Assembly: GCF_900769625.1 (NCBI RefSeq)
Contig: NZ_CAAGHK010000027.1
Coordinates: 1 to 26,337, forward strand
Source: an uncultured Clostridium sp.
GTDB lineage: Bacteria > Bacillota > Clostridia > Clostridiales > Clostridiaceae
Direction: 5' to 3'
Length of the DNA: 26,337 nt
Shown here: piece by piece, positions 7,156-13,963 of the stretch
Layout: the number at the start of each line of letters is the position of its first letter
Position numbering within the stretch: position 1 is the first letter of the stretch
Program-made: the position numbers and the translations under genes
Notes under the pieces: generated by a model
Seen by the model: the letters and a program-made list of their open reading frames with translations, nothing else
Told to the model about the DNA's origin: nothing
Databases searched by the model: none

Positions 7156-8280
7156 TTAATTATCTTTAGGCTTAGCAAATATCATCCTTCCAGCAGCTGT
7201 CTGTAGGACAGATGTAACTATTACATCTTTTGTTTCTCCTATATACTTTCTTCCACCTTCAACAACGATCATTGTACCATCGTCTAGATATGCTACCCCC
7301 TGACTTGATTCCTTACCGTCCTTAACTATATCGACTACCATTTCTTCTCCTGGCAAAACTACCGGTTTTATTGCATTAGACAGTTCATTTATATTTAAAA
7401 CTGGAACACCCTGAAACTCAGCAACTTTATTTAAATTATAGTCATTGGTTATTACTTTACCATTTAACTTTTGAGCAAGTTTTAATAGTTTTATGTCAAC
7501 TTCCGGTATTTTAGGAAAATCATCATCTACTATTCTTGTTTCGATTGTCAATTCCTTTTGTATCTTATTTAATATATCCAAGCCTCTTCTTCCCCTGTTT
7601 CTCTTTAAGGAATCAGCAGAATCAGATACATGTCTTAATTCTACTAATACGAAATTAGGAATTATTAATGGTCCTTCAATAAATCCTGTTTCGCATATAT
7701 CAAAAATTCTTCCATCAATTATTACTGATGTATCTAACACTTTAGGAATTTCACCTTTTAACTCTTTTACTTCTTTCGTCTCTTTAAGTGATTCTCTGAT
7801 TTTCTTTTCTTTGTTATTGATGGGCTTTTTAATATTTATAAGTAATACAGTTATGTCCTCTTTCTTTTTTATTAATATTTCTGCTCCGATAACCGCAGCT
7901 AATATATTTAATAAAACCAAAAGAACTGGTCCAAAAAATCTGTGGATGTCATTTATAGGCTTTGCAATAAATGTCATTAATATCAGTGCTACAACAGCCC
8001 CTATTGTTCCATAGAAAATTTCTGCAATACTCATTTTCTGCATACTTTTTTCAATGTACTCAATTAAATTAGAAATACCTTTATATATTGCAGGAGAAAT
8101 AATATATAATATAAGTCCGAAAATAATAGAAATAATAATTAAAAAGCTGATTCGTGAAACACTTTTTGAAAGATAAGATAAATTAGCAATTTGAGGTATT
8201 TCGAGTAAAGTTTCTGCGATGATATAGCCTAAAATCAGCCCTATTGCAGAAAATACTCCTCTTGTTAGCTTCTTTAACAT
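7156..8280 (-). CDS. yacL: PIN/TRAM domain membrane protein (YacL family)
   Basis: A predicted membrane-anchored PIN-domain ribonuclease. Four hydrophobic helices lie at about residues 7-27, 45-66, 86-107 and 116-137. A charged linker follows, then a PIN domain starting KVLDTSVIIDGRIFDI (about 180-195), with acidic residues at LDTS, VELRHV, VDIKLLKLA and TNDYNLNK, and a C-terminal TRAM-like RNA-binding region (about 305-368). At 374 residues it matches YacL. The ATG follows GAGGGAGG. An extended -10 (TGTTATAAT, hexamer 8357-8362, minus strand) about 77 nt upstream is the likely promoter. It is cotranscribed with ispD. The RNA substrate is unknown. Confidence 0.93.
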   Translation of the reverse strand: MLKKLTRGVFSAIGLILGYIIAETLLEIPQIANLSYLSKSVSRISFLIIISIIFGLILYIISPAIYKGISNLIEYIEKSMQKMSIAEIFYGTIGAVVALILMTFIAKPINDIHRFFGPVLLVLLNILAAVIGAEILIKKKEDITVLLINIKKPINNKEKKIRESLKETKEVKELKGEIPKVLDTSVIIDGRIFDICETGFIEGPLIIPNFVLVELRHVSDSADSLKRNRGRRGLDILNKIQKELTIETRIVDDDFPKIPEVDIKLLKLAQKLNGKVITNDYNLNKVAEFQGVPVLNINELSNAIKPVVLPGEEMVVDIVKDGKESSQGVAYLDDGTMIVVEGGRKYIGETKDVIVTSVLQTAAGRMIFAKPKDN

Positions 8281-8356
8281 CTATTTCACCTCCCTCTAAA
8301 TTATTTACATTTTTTCATTGTTTTAATCCCAATAAAAAAATTACACTATATTGTTA

Positions 8357-8362
8357 ATTATA
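8357..8362 (-). promoter_or_regulatory. Candidate extended -10 promoter for yacL-ispD
   Basis: The minus strand reads TGTTATAAT, that is a TGn extension directly before a perfect -10 hexamer, in the divergent gap between yacL and the plus-strand gene at 8540. No good -35 is visible, which is tolerated with an extended -10. The divergent gap of about 260 nt otherwise shows only AT-rich sequence. Confidence 0.5.
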
Positions 8363-8539
8363 ACATACAATATCTGCATCTAAAATGAATAAATTATTAA
8401 GTTTAATTTATCAGTCCCCCTATTAATTTTTTAAATTTTTTTGTATTATATACACATATTTCAAATTCAATTATTACCAATACTTTTTTTACTTAATATT
8501 GTCTTTCTCTATTTTAATATAGTTAAGGAGCTGAAAAAT

Positions 8540-8941
8540 ATGAAAGATATAATATTTGATGATTTTCAAAATTGTGTGAATGATTCATTAATACGTCATA
8601 AAAGTATTTTAGATATACTCACTAAATATAGTGAATCAACTTCTAAAGTAAACAGATCTATTGCAAAGGCAGTAACACAATGTGGCTGCATCAATATTTC
8701 TGCTAAAAAACAACATAATTCAAAAATAAATCTTGAATGTGAATCAGATTTAAAAAACTACTTAAGTACTCATCTTGATGGAGAACTCTGTGACAAATGT
8801 CGTGAAATAATTGAAAGAGAAATTGGCAATAATTTATTCTACCTCACTGCTTTATGCAATCATTTAAACATGAATTTATATGATATACTTCTTAAAGAAT
8901 ATAACAAGTCAGCAACTTTAGGAAAATTCAATTTAAGATAA
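8540..8941 (+). CDS. Small cysteine-containing protein with MazG-like C-terminal helix pair
   Basis: A 133-residue protein starting MKDIIFDDFQNCVND; an in-frame ATG 99 nt upstream exists, but this ATG has AAGGAG at proper spacing and the upstream extension is an unlikely hydrophobic stretch. It is largely helical. It has CxC at 48-50 and CxxC at 84-87, possibly a metal site. The C-terminal part (about 88-123, EIIEREIGNNLFYLTALCN) looks like the second half of an all-alpha MazG-type NTP pyrophosphohydrolase, but the expected final metal-binding aspartate is asparagine. I recall similar clostridial proteins listed as DUF1573, which I cannot verify and which does not fit the sequence well. It runs opposite to disA and yacL and sits between them. 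Confidence 0.82.
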   Translation: MKDIIFDDFQNCVNDSLIRHKSILDILTKYSESTSKVNRSIAKAVTQCGCINISAKKQHNSKINLECESDLKNYLSTHLDGELCDKCREIIEREIGNNLFYLTALCNHLNMNLYDILLKEYNKSATLGKFNLR

Positions 8942-8954
8942 TAATTACTATTAT

Positions 8955-9012
8955 AAAAAAGCTCAGAAAAGTATCATGGAATGGCTATCTCCATGTAAAT
9001 ATTTTTCTGAGC
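8955..9012 (-). terminator. Rho-independent terminator of disA, nested hairpin
   Basis: The outer stem pairs GCTCAGAAAA (8961-8970) with its exact complement (9003-9012); an inner 6-bp stem (8975-8980 with 8990-8995) closes the middle. On the minus strand six T residues follow, as expected for termination 13 nt after the disA stop. On the plus strand the downstream T-run is weak, so it would be less efficient for the small gene on the other side. Confidence 0.85.
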
Positions 9013-9024
9013 ATATTTAATAAA

Positions 9025-10089
9025 TTATAATTCTTTTTTCAATAAAACCTGTTCTTTAATTCGTTTTAGTCCATTTTTTATTGCAGTAGCTCTTGCTTCA
9101 CCAATACCTTCAACATTATCTAAATCATCTATGTCAGCTTCAATTATGCTGCTTAAATCCTTGAACTCTTTAATAAGATTTTCTATAACATTTGATGGTA
9201 TTCTTGGAACCTTACTTAATATTCTATATCCCTTAGGAGATATCAAAGTATCCATAAGAGGTATTCCTCCATATCCTAATGTTTTTGCAATCGCATCTAA
9301 GTCAGGAAGTTCAGAAGAATTTAGTCTCTGAATATGTTCATAAACATCATTATAATCCAATTCTTCAGTACAATAATCTCTTATTAATAGTATTCCGTCC
9401 CTTTCAATATGCTTAACAAGTTCATTAAGCTGCATAGAAATCAAACGTCCTTCATTACCAAGTTCTAAAATATACATATCTATTTCTTCAACGATTCTCA
9501 TTACCATTTCAGTTCTTTGAATCGCACTCACCACATCAAATAATGTTGTAAGATCTTGAAACTCTAATAAATTCAGATTGTTAATTACACGTTCTAAAAC
9601 AGCCACATATTTCTCCAATGTCTGTATTGCCTGATTTGCCTTGCTTAGTATAACACTGCTTTCTCTAAGTACATATTTAATATCACCCTTATACATAGTG
9701 ATGATGTTTCTTCTCTGAGAAATTGCAATAACAATATTGTTAGTCTGTTTAGCTACTCTGTGAGCAGTCCTATGTCTTGTTCCTGTTTCATAAGTCGGTA
9801 TTGATGAATCTGGTATCAGTTGAGCATTAGCACAGACAATTTTCTTTAAATCTCCAGTTATAACTATAGCTCCATCCATCTTTGCCAGTTCATAAACATA
9901 TGATGGAGTATATTCTGAATTAATATAAAAACCACCATCAACAAGTTCCATAACTTCTTCTTCATCACCAATAACTATAAGACCACCAGTCTTAGCTCTT
10001 AGTATATTTTCAATTCCTTCTCTTAGCTGAGTGCCCGGACATATTATTTTTAATACATCTTTAATACCTATTCCTTTTTCTAATCTCAT
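9025..10089 (-). CDS. disA: DNA integrity scanning diadenylate cyclase DisA
   Basis: DisA makes cyclic di-AMP from two ATP and scans DNA for branched structures, delaying sporulation when damage is found in Bacillus. The 354-residue length is typical. The N-terminal DAC domain carries the DGA motif (72-74) and GTRHR (103-107), both catalytic hallmarks and intact. A helical spine follows (about 145-290), and the C-terminal helix-hairpin-helix region has LDNVEGIGEARATAIKNGL (about 323-341) for DNA contact. The ATG follows GAGGGG. It has a probable own promoter at 10180-10208 although radA lies upstream, and ends at the terminator 8955-9012. A c-di-AMP receptor gene, darA, lies about 12 kb away in the same window. 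Confidence 0.98.
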   Translation of the reverse strand: MRLEKGIGIKDVLKIICPGTQLREGIENILRAKTGGLIVIGDEEEVMELVDGGFYINSEYTPSYVYELAKMDGAIVITGDLKKIVCANAQLIPDSSIPTYETGTRHRTAHRVAKQTNNIVIAISQRRNIITMYKGDIKYVLRESSVILSKANQAIQTLEKYVAVLERVINNLNLLEFQDLTTLFDVVSAIQRTEMVMRIVEEIDMYILELGNEGRLISMQLNELVKHIERDGILLIRDYCTEELDYNDVYEHIQRLNSSELPDLDAIAKTLGYGGIPLMDTLISPKGYRILSKVPRIPSNVIENLIKEFKDLSSIIEADIDDLDNVEGIGEARATAIKNGLKRIKEQVLLKKEL

Positions 10090-10179
10090 ACACTCACCCC
10101 TCTTCTATGATAAAATAAATTAAAATTCATATTCTAAATATGTAAAAATAGTTAACTTTAACAGTTTACTATAACTTCT

Positions 10180-10208
10180 ATGATACTATATTAAAATTGT
10201 ACACTCAA
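10180..10208 (-). promoter_or_regulatory. Candidate sigma-A promoter for disA
   Basis: In the 218-nt gap between radA and disA the minus strand has TTGAGT (10203-10208), a 17-nt spacer and TATCAT (10180-10185), four and five matches to consensus. The predicted leader is about 85 nt. I see no terminator after radA, so read-through from radA is also possible. Confidence 0.5.
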
Positions 10209-10307
10209 TAATATTCATTTAGATTAAGCTTCATATATAATATGTATTCATTTATACTTTATCAGAATAACTCGAAATATACAATGATTTCCTATGGTAT
10301 ATTTAAA

Positions 10308-11684
10308 TTAACTATAAACATGGTTAATTACATTACTTAAAGTCTTAAGCTGAATTATATCTATTCCATTAATATTAGGTTTCTTGATAAATGAATCCTT
10401 TGGCACATATACTCTTCTGAATCCCATTCTCGCCAGCTCTTTTATTCTGCTTTCTAACGATGGCACTTTCTTTAATTCACCAGTCAGTCCTACATCAGCA
10501 ATAAATGCTATATTAGATTCAATTCCCTGCTGTTTCACTGATGAAACTATACTCATTATTACTGCCAGATTTATTCCCTGTTCACGGATTTTAATTCCAC
10601 CCGTAGTTTTTATTATTACATTCTTGTCATATAAGTTTATTCCGCCACGCTGTTCTAGTATTGATATTAAAGTATTAAGCTTATCTTTTCCAAGTGTTTC
10701 ACCGATACGCGTCGGATACGGAGTAAAGCTTTTTGAAACAAGACTTTCAATTTCAGTTATTATCGACCTTGTTCCTTCTTTTATAACTGTTAACGCACTT
10801 CCCGAAACAATTTCACCTTCATCACGTTTAGTCATAAAGAATTCTGATGGATTATCAATAGATAAAATTCCTTTTTCACACATCTGGAAAAATCCATTTT
10901 CAATTCCACCGAATCTATTTTTAGAACTTACAAGTACTCTCAACTCTTCATCATTATCATCTTCAATTATAAGAACAGTATCAACAAGATGCTCTAATGC
11001 ACGAAGTCCTGCAAGTTCATCATTTTTAGTCATCTGACCTACTATAATTACTGCTCTAGGTCTCTTTTCATTTTTTGCAATATTCAATAATGCATTTGCA
11101 CATTCCATAGTCTGAGTTGGCGAACCAGCTCTTGCCGGCATTGCATTTTCCATAGTAAATGTCTGAATACTATCTATTATAAGCAGTTCAGGATTAATAT
11201 CTTCAACTGCATCAAGAACATTATCAAGACTTGTTTCCTGAAGAACCCATATATTTTCATGTATTTTATCAAGTATTCTATCCGCTCTATTTTTAATTTG
11301 ACTATCACTTTCTTCTCCAGAAGCATATATAACTTTAAGCCCTTGTTTAGCTACTGCATTTGAAATTTGCAGAAGTAATGTTGATTTACCTGCTCCAGGT
11401 CTGGCTGTAATTATTGATATAGAATCCTTCACAATTCCTCCACCCATAACTCTATCAAATTCATTAATCCCAGTAATAATTCTGTCACTTTTATTTGATA
11501 CCACTTCACTTAATTTTTTAACGGGCTTTTTAGAAGCTTCTCTTGCTTTTGATGCAGGAGTACTCTTAGCATCAACAACAACTTCATCTAATGTATTCCA
11601 GCAATTGCACGTCGGACACTTTCCAAGCCATTTTATACTTTCAAATCCGCAATTAGAGCATCTATAAACAGTTTTTTTCTTCAT
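10308..11684 (-). CDS. radA: DNA repair protein RadA
   Basis: RadA is a RecA-like ATPase that promotes branch migration during recombination. The 458-residue protein has the N-terminal C4 zinc finger (CSNCGFESIKWLGKCPTC, about 9-26), a Walker A ITARPGAGKST (about 92-102), Walker B region PELLIIDSIQTF, the RadA-specific KNRFG motif (about 255-259, in VSSKNRFGGIENG) and a C-terminal Lon-protease-like domain (about 290-458). The Walker A reads ARPGAGKS where many homologues have a G-E/D-PG start; the lysine and serine are intact. The ATG follows AAGGAG. An extended -10 at 11733-11738 is the probable promoter. In Bacillus radA directly follows clpC; here trxB, two glutaredoxins and small ORFs separate them. 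Confidence 0.97.
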   Translation of the reverse strand: MKKKTVYRCSNCGFESIKWLGKCPTCNCWNTLDEVVVDAKSTPASKAREASKKPVKKLSEVVSNKSDRIITGINEFDRVMGGGIVKDSISIITARPGAGKSTLLLQISNAVAKQGLKVIYASGEESDSQIKNRADRILDKIHENIWVLQETSLDNVLDAVEDINPELLIIDSIQTFTMENAMPARAGSPTQTMECANALLNIAKNEKRPRAVIIVGQMTKNDELAGLRALEHLVDTVLIIEDDNDEELRVLVSSKNRFGGIENGFFQMCEKGILSIDNPSEFFMTKRDEGEIVSGSALTVIKEGTRSIITEIESLVSKSFTPYPTRIGETLGKDKLNTLISILEQRGGINLYDKNVIIKTTGGIKIREQGINLAVIMSIVSSVKQQGIESNIAFIADVGLTGELKKVPSLESRIKELARMGFRRVYVPKDSFIKKPNINGIDIIQLKTLSNVINHVYS

Positions 11685-11732
11685 TCAATGTCTCCTTAGA
11701 AATTTTATATCAAAATGTCATCCATACTAATT

Positions 11733-11738
11733 ATTATA
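11733..11738 (-). promoter_or_regulatory. Extended -10 promoter for radA
   Basis: The minus strand has TGGTATAAT, a TGn extension plus perfect -10 hexamer, about 50 nt before the radA start; the -35 position is AT-rich and weak. It gives radA an independent start, consistent with its separation from the clpC operon here. Confidence 0.55.
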
Positions 11739-11878
11739 CCATAATCCACGGTTTTAATAATTGGATTTCCTTAGAATAGCAGTATTTAATAAATTCTTAA
11801 TTATACTTATTATTTTTAGCATAATTAAGGCATTTATTACAAAAACTATAATAAATAATTTTTTAGGAGTTGATATTT

Positions 11879-12046
11879 ATGATAAGTAAGAATTATATTG
11901 ATAATATTCCAGAACCAAAATCAAATATTCTTCATAATTCTTATGACAAGACTTTGACAAATTTATCATCTGATAATTGTTCTGCAGGTCAATTCAATAA
12001 TTTAGTGTTAAATTCTAATCTGGATGATTCAAATATGATAAAATAA
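11879..12046 (+). CDS. Hypothetical 55-residue protein
   Basis: A short ORF, MISKNYIDNIPEPKSNILHN and onward to DDSNMIK, with TAGGAGT 9 nt before the ATG. It is rich in Asn, Ser and Asp (many AAT codons), has one cysteine and no transmembrane segment. I do not recognise a family. It lies between divergent radA and the first glutaredoxin gene on the plus strand, the least conserved part of the window. Support is the ribosome-binding site and a clean reading frame; the AT-rich composition means a chance ORF is possible. Confidence 0.5.
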   Translation: MISKNYIDNIPEPKSNILHNSYDKTLTNLSSDNCSAGQFNNLVLNSNLDDSNMIK

Positions 12047-12121
12047 TACTAAGAAAGCAGCACTACTTTTTAAGTGTATTTAATCCTGATTCTTAAATGA
12101 ATTTATATGATATTTATTTTC

Positions 12122-12150
12122 TTGCCTGCTTATTAATACTATAATATAAT
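12122..12150 (+). promoter_or_regulatory. Sigma-A promoter upstream of the first glutaredoxin gene
   Basis: TTGCCT (12122-12127), a 17-nt spacer and a perfect TATAAT (12145-12150) on the plus strand. The predicted start near 12157 gives a leader of about 185 nt before the glutaredoxin at 12342, and this leader includes a strong Shine-Dalgarno sequence at 12180-12185 with a micro-ORF. Confidence 0.65.
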
Positions 12151-12183
12151 TATACTTATAAAATAATAATTATTAACGCGGAG

Positions 12184-12279
12184 GTGAATAACTGCTGCCA
12201 GACAAAAGTTATAATTTTTTATTTATATATAATTGCAATAATTTTTATATTATACAAACTACATAACAATATTAATTAA
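12184..12279 (+). CDS. Possible 31-residue hydrophobic micro-ORF in the glutaredoxin leader
   Basis: From a GTG the frame encodes a 31-residue peptide with two adjacent cysteines near the N-terminus followed by a single strongly hydrophobic stretch (about residues 9-24, VIIFYLYIIAIIFILY), like a one-helix membrane peptide. A near-perfect Shine-Dalgarno GGAGGTG overlaps this GTG, which is a poor spacing; the better-spaced codon is a CTG at 12192 in another frame, giving a 24-residue peptide. The call therefore rests on the promoter at 12122-12150 and the ribosome-binding site, not on a clear start. A non-coding role for the leader is equally possible. Confidence 0.25.
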   Translation: MNNCCQTKVIIFYLYIIAIIFILYKLHNNIN

Positions 12280-12341
12280 AGTATTTGTATCTTTAGTCAA
12301 AACAATAATTATAACAAGTCTAATAAGGCAATGGTGTATTT

Positions 12342-12569
12342 ATGATAAAAGTATATACTACAGATTCTTGTCCTTGGTGTGACAAGGTTAAAGCTTATTT
12401 AAAATCTCAAAATCTTGAGTATACTGAATTAAACGTTCAAGATGATATGGAAGCAAGAGAAGAAATGATTAAAAAATCTCGTCAGATGGGTGTTCCTGTT
12501 CTAGATATAAATGATAATATCATCATAGGTTTCGATAAACCTGCTATTTTAAAAGCTTTAGGAAAGTAA
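12342..12569 (+). CDS. Glutaredoxin/NrdH-like redoxin, CPWC
   Basis: A 75-residue thioredoxin-fold protein with MIKVYTT followed by the dithiol active site CPWC (10-13) and the cis-proline motif VPV (51-53). CPWC with this length suits the small NrdH/Grx-like redoxins that reduce ribonucleotide reductase or other proteins and can be recycled by thioredoxin reductase. The start ATG has only a weak AAGG upstream. It converges on a paralogue at 12623-12850 that is about half identical by my ungapped count (37 of 75), with a shared bidirectional terminator between. The reductant is inferred to be the TrxB encoded next to the paralogue. Confidence 0.92.
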   Translation: MIKVYTTDSCPWCDKVKAYLKSQNLEYTELNVQDDMEAREEMIKKSRQMGVPVLDINDNIIIGFDKPAILKALGK

Positions 12570-12574
12570 TTTAT

Positions 12575-12613
12575 AAAATAGAGGCGCATTACTAATCATG
12601 CACCTCTATTTTT
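12575..12613. terminator. Bidirectional terminator between convergent glutaredoxin genes
   Basis: A 15-bp stem (12575-12589 region with 12598-12613) containing TAGAGG and CCTCTA has A and T runs on both sides, so it can end transcription from either gene. One position pairs as G-U on the minus strand but would be a C-A mismatch on the plus strand, so it is slightly better suited to the trxB-grx transcript. Confidence 0.9.
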
Positions 12614-12622
12614 TATTTTAAA

Positions 12623-12850
12623 TTATTTATTAATTGCTTTATCTATTAAAGCTCTATTGAATCCCACAATAACAGTGCCATCAATTTCAATTACAGGAAC
12701 AGTCTTTTGTCCTGATACCTTTATTACTTCTTCCCTATCTTCCTGTCTATCTGCAACATTTATTTCTGAATATTCTATTCCTTTATAATCGAGATATTTT
12801 TTAACCTGTATGCATTCTGGACACCATGAAGTTGAATATATCTTAATCAT
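12623..12850 (-). CDS. Glutaredoxin/NrdH-like redoxin, CPEC, second gene of trxB operon
   Basis: A 75-residue thioredoxin-fold protein with active site CPEC (10-13) and cis-proline VPV (51-53). Glutamate at the third active-site position, where the paralogue opposite has tryptophan, should change redox potential or partner choice. It starts 2 nt after trxB on the same strand, so the two are translated from one mRNA and this is the likely substrate of that reductase. It is convergent with the CPWC paralogue, which suggests an inverted duplication followed by divergence. Confidence 0.92.
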   Translation of the reverse strand: MIKIYSTSWCPECIQVKKYLDYKGIEYSEINVADRQEDREEVIKVSGQKTVPVIEIDGTVIVGFNRALIDKAINK

Positions 12851-12852
12851 CT

Positions 12853-13788
12853 TTACTTCTCCTTTTGTAATATGTATTTTTCTGCATTTAAAAGTGCTAT
12901 AGTTGCATCGGCAACTGCTGTTGTAATCTGTCTGTATTTCTTATCTCTTACATCTCCTGCTGCATAAACACCATTTATGTTAGTCTGCATATTTTCATCA
13001 GTTATAATATAACCCTGTTCTGTTAAATCTAAATATTGTTTTATATCCGATGTTTTAGGTTCAGTTCCAATATAACCGAAGACCGCTTCAACATTTAATT
13101 CTGATAATTCTTTAGTGACAGTATTCTTCAATGTAACACTACTTAAAAATTCTTCACCTTTTGCTTCAATCATATCTTCATTAAATAGAACCTCTATTTT
13201 AGGATGATTCATGACTTCATCAATTGCAGATTGTTCACCTTTAAAATAATCATATCTGCGGACTAGATATACCTTTTCAGCAAATTTAGTTAAAAATAAA
13301 GCTTCTTCAAGGGCAGCATTTCCACCTCCTACGACAGCAATATTTTTTCCTTCATACATAGCGCCATCACAGACTGCGCAGTAGTGTATACCTCTTCCGG
13401 CAAATTCCTTTTCACCTTTTACAGGCAGTTTTTTAGGAACTGCTCCTGTAGCTATTATGACTGCTTTCGGTTTATAAATATATGTTTCTGTTTCAATAAT
13501 CTTCTCTTCATCTGAAAGAGTAATTTTTTCTATTAAATCGAACTCATCTATTTCTGCACCATATTCAGATGCCTGTTCCTGCATTAAATCTGCAAGTTTG
13601 CTGCCTTCAATGCTTTTAAACCCAGGATAATTTTCAATAGTAAAACTGTTTCTAACCTGACCACCTAAAATCATATTTTCTAATAATAAAGTCTGTAATT
13701 TTGCTCGCCCTGCATATATAGCAGCCGTTAAACCAGCAGGTCCTCCGCCTATTATGATTAAATCTAACTTCTTAATTTCTTTACTCAT
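12853..13788 (-). CDS. trxB: Thioredoxin reductase-like flavoprotein
   Basis: An FAD-dependent disulfide reductase of 311 residues, the low-molecular-weight TrxB size. The FAD-binding GGGPAGL lies at 14-20, redox-active CAVC at 137-140, the NAD(P)H-site GGGNAALEEA at 154-163, and the C-terminal FAD motif GVYAAGD at about 271-277. The HRRxxxR-type element that usually binds the NADPH 2'-phosphate is altered: the corresponding segment reads VRRYDYFKG (176-184), without the histidine and with lysine in place of the last arginine, so the electron donor may not be NADPH. The ATG has AGGAGA upstream. It forms a tight operon with the CPEC redoxin, inserted between clpC and radA, which are neighbours in Bacillus. 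Confidence 0.92.
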   Translation of the reverse strand: MSKEIKKLDLIIIGGGPAGLTAAIYAGRAKLQTLLLENMILGGQVRNSFTIENYPGFKSIEGSKLADLMQEQASEYGAEIDEFDLIEKITLSDEEKIIETETYIYKPKAVIIATGAVPKKLPVKGEKEFAGRGIHYCAVCDGAMYEGKNIAVVGGGNAALEEALFLTKFAEKVYLVRRYDYFKGEQSAIDEVMNHPKIEVLFNEDMIEAKGEEFLSSVTLKNTVTKELSELNVEAVFGYIGTEPKTSDIKQYLDLTEQGYIITDENMQTNINGVYAAGDVRDKKYRQITTAVADATIALLNAEKYILQKEK

Positions 13789-13913
13789 AATTTCTCCTAA
13801 TCATTTTTATCTTTTTAATGATTTTATCACTTAGAATCTGTTTTGGGTATAATTATTTTTGTTTAATAGTAATATTCCCTCCTCTGAAAATAAGTATACT
13901 ATATAAAATACTA

Positions 13914-13960
13914 TAAAAAAACTGTTATAATAATCATATAAAGATTATTATAACAGTTAT
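13914..13960 (-). terminator. Rho-independent terminator of the ctsR-clpC operon
   Basis: A perfect 16-bp stem (13920-13935 pairing with 13943-13958) and 7-nt loop begins about 5 nt after the clpC stop and is followed by a run of T on the minus strand. It separates the heat-shock operon from trxB. The arms are AT-rich but long. Confidence 0.9.
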
Positions 13961-13963
13961 CTA

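Noticed and set aside
7493..8014. 173-codon plus-strand ORF antisense to yacL
   Set aside because: It mirrors the yacL PIN domain and membrane segments; its hydrophobic stretches are the complement of coding sequence.
10384..11037. 217-codon plus-strand ORF antisense to radA
   Set aside because: It lies wholly inside the well-supported radA gene, has low-complexity Ser/Ile-rich translation and no ribosome-binding site; it is a shadow frame.
11796..11829. Perfect 9-bp inverted repeat CTTAATTAT/ATAATTAAG upstream of the 55-residue ORF
   Set aside because: It is purely AT-rich with a 16-nt loop, and such repeats are expected by chance in this composition.
13870..13890. Strong GAGGAGGG Shine-Dalgarno-like sequence on the minus strand between clpC and trxB
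   Set aside because: No ATG, GTG or TTG follows at a usable distance and the next frame closes within a few codons; probably chance or part of the trxB leader.
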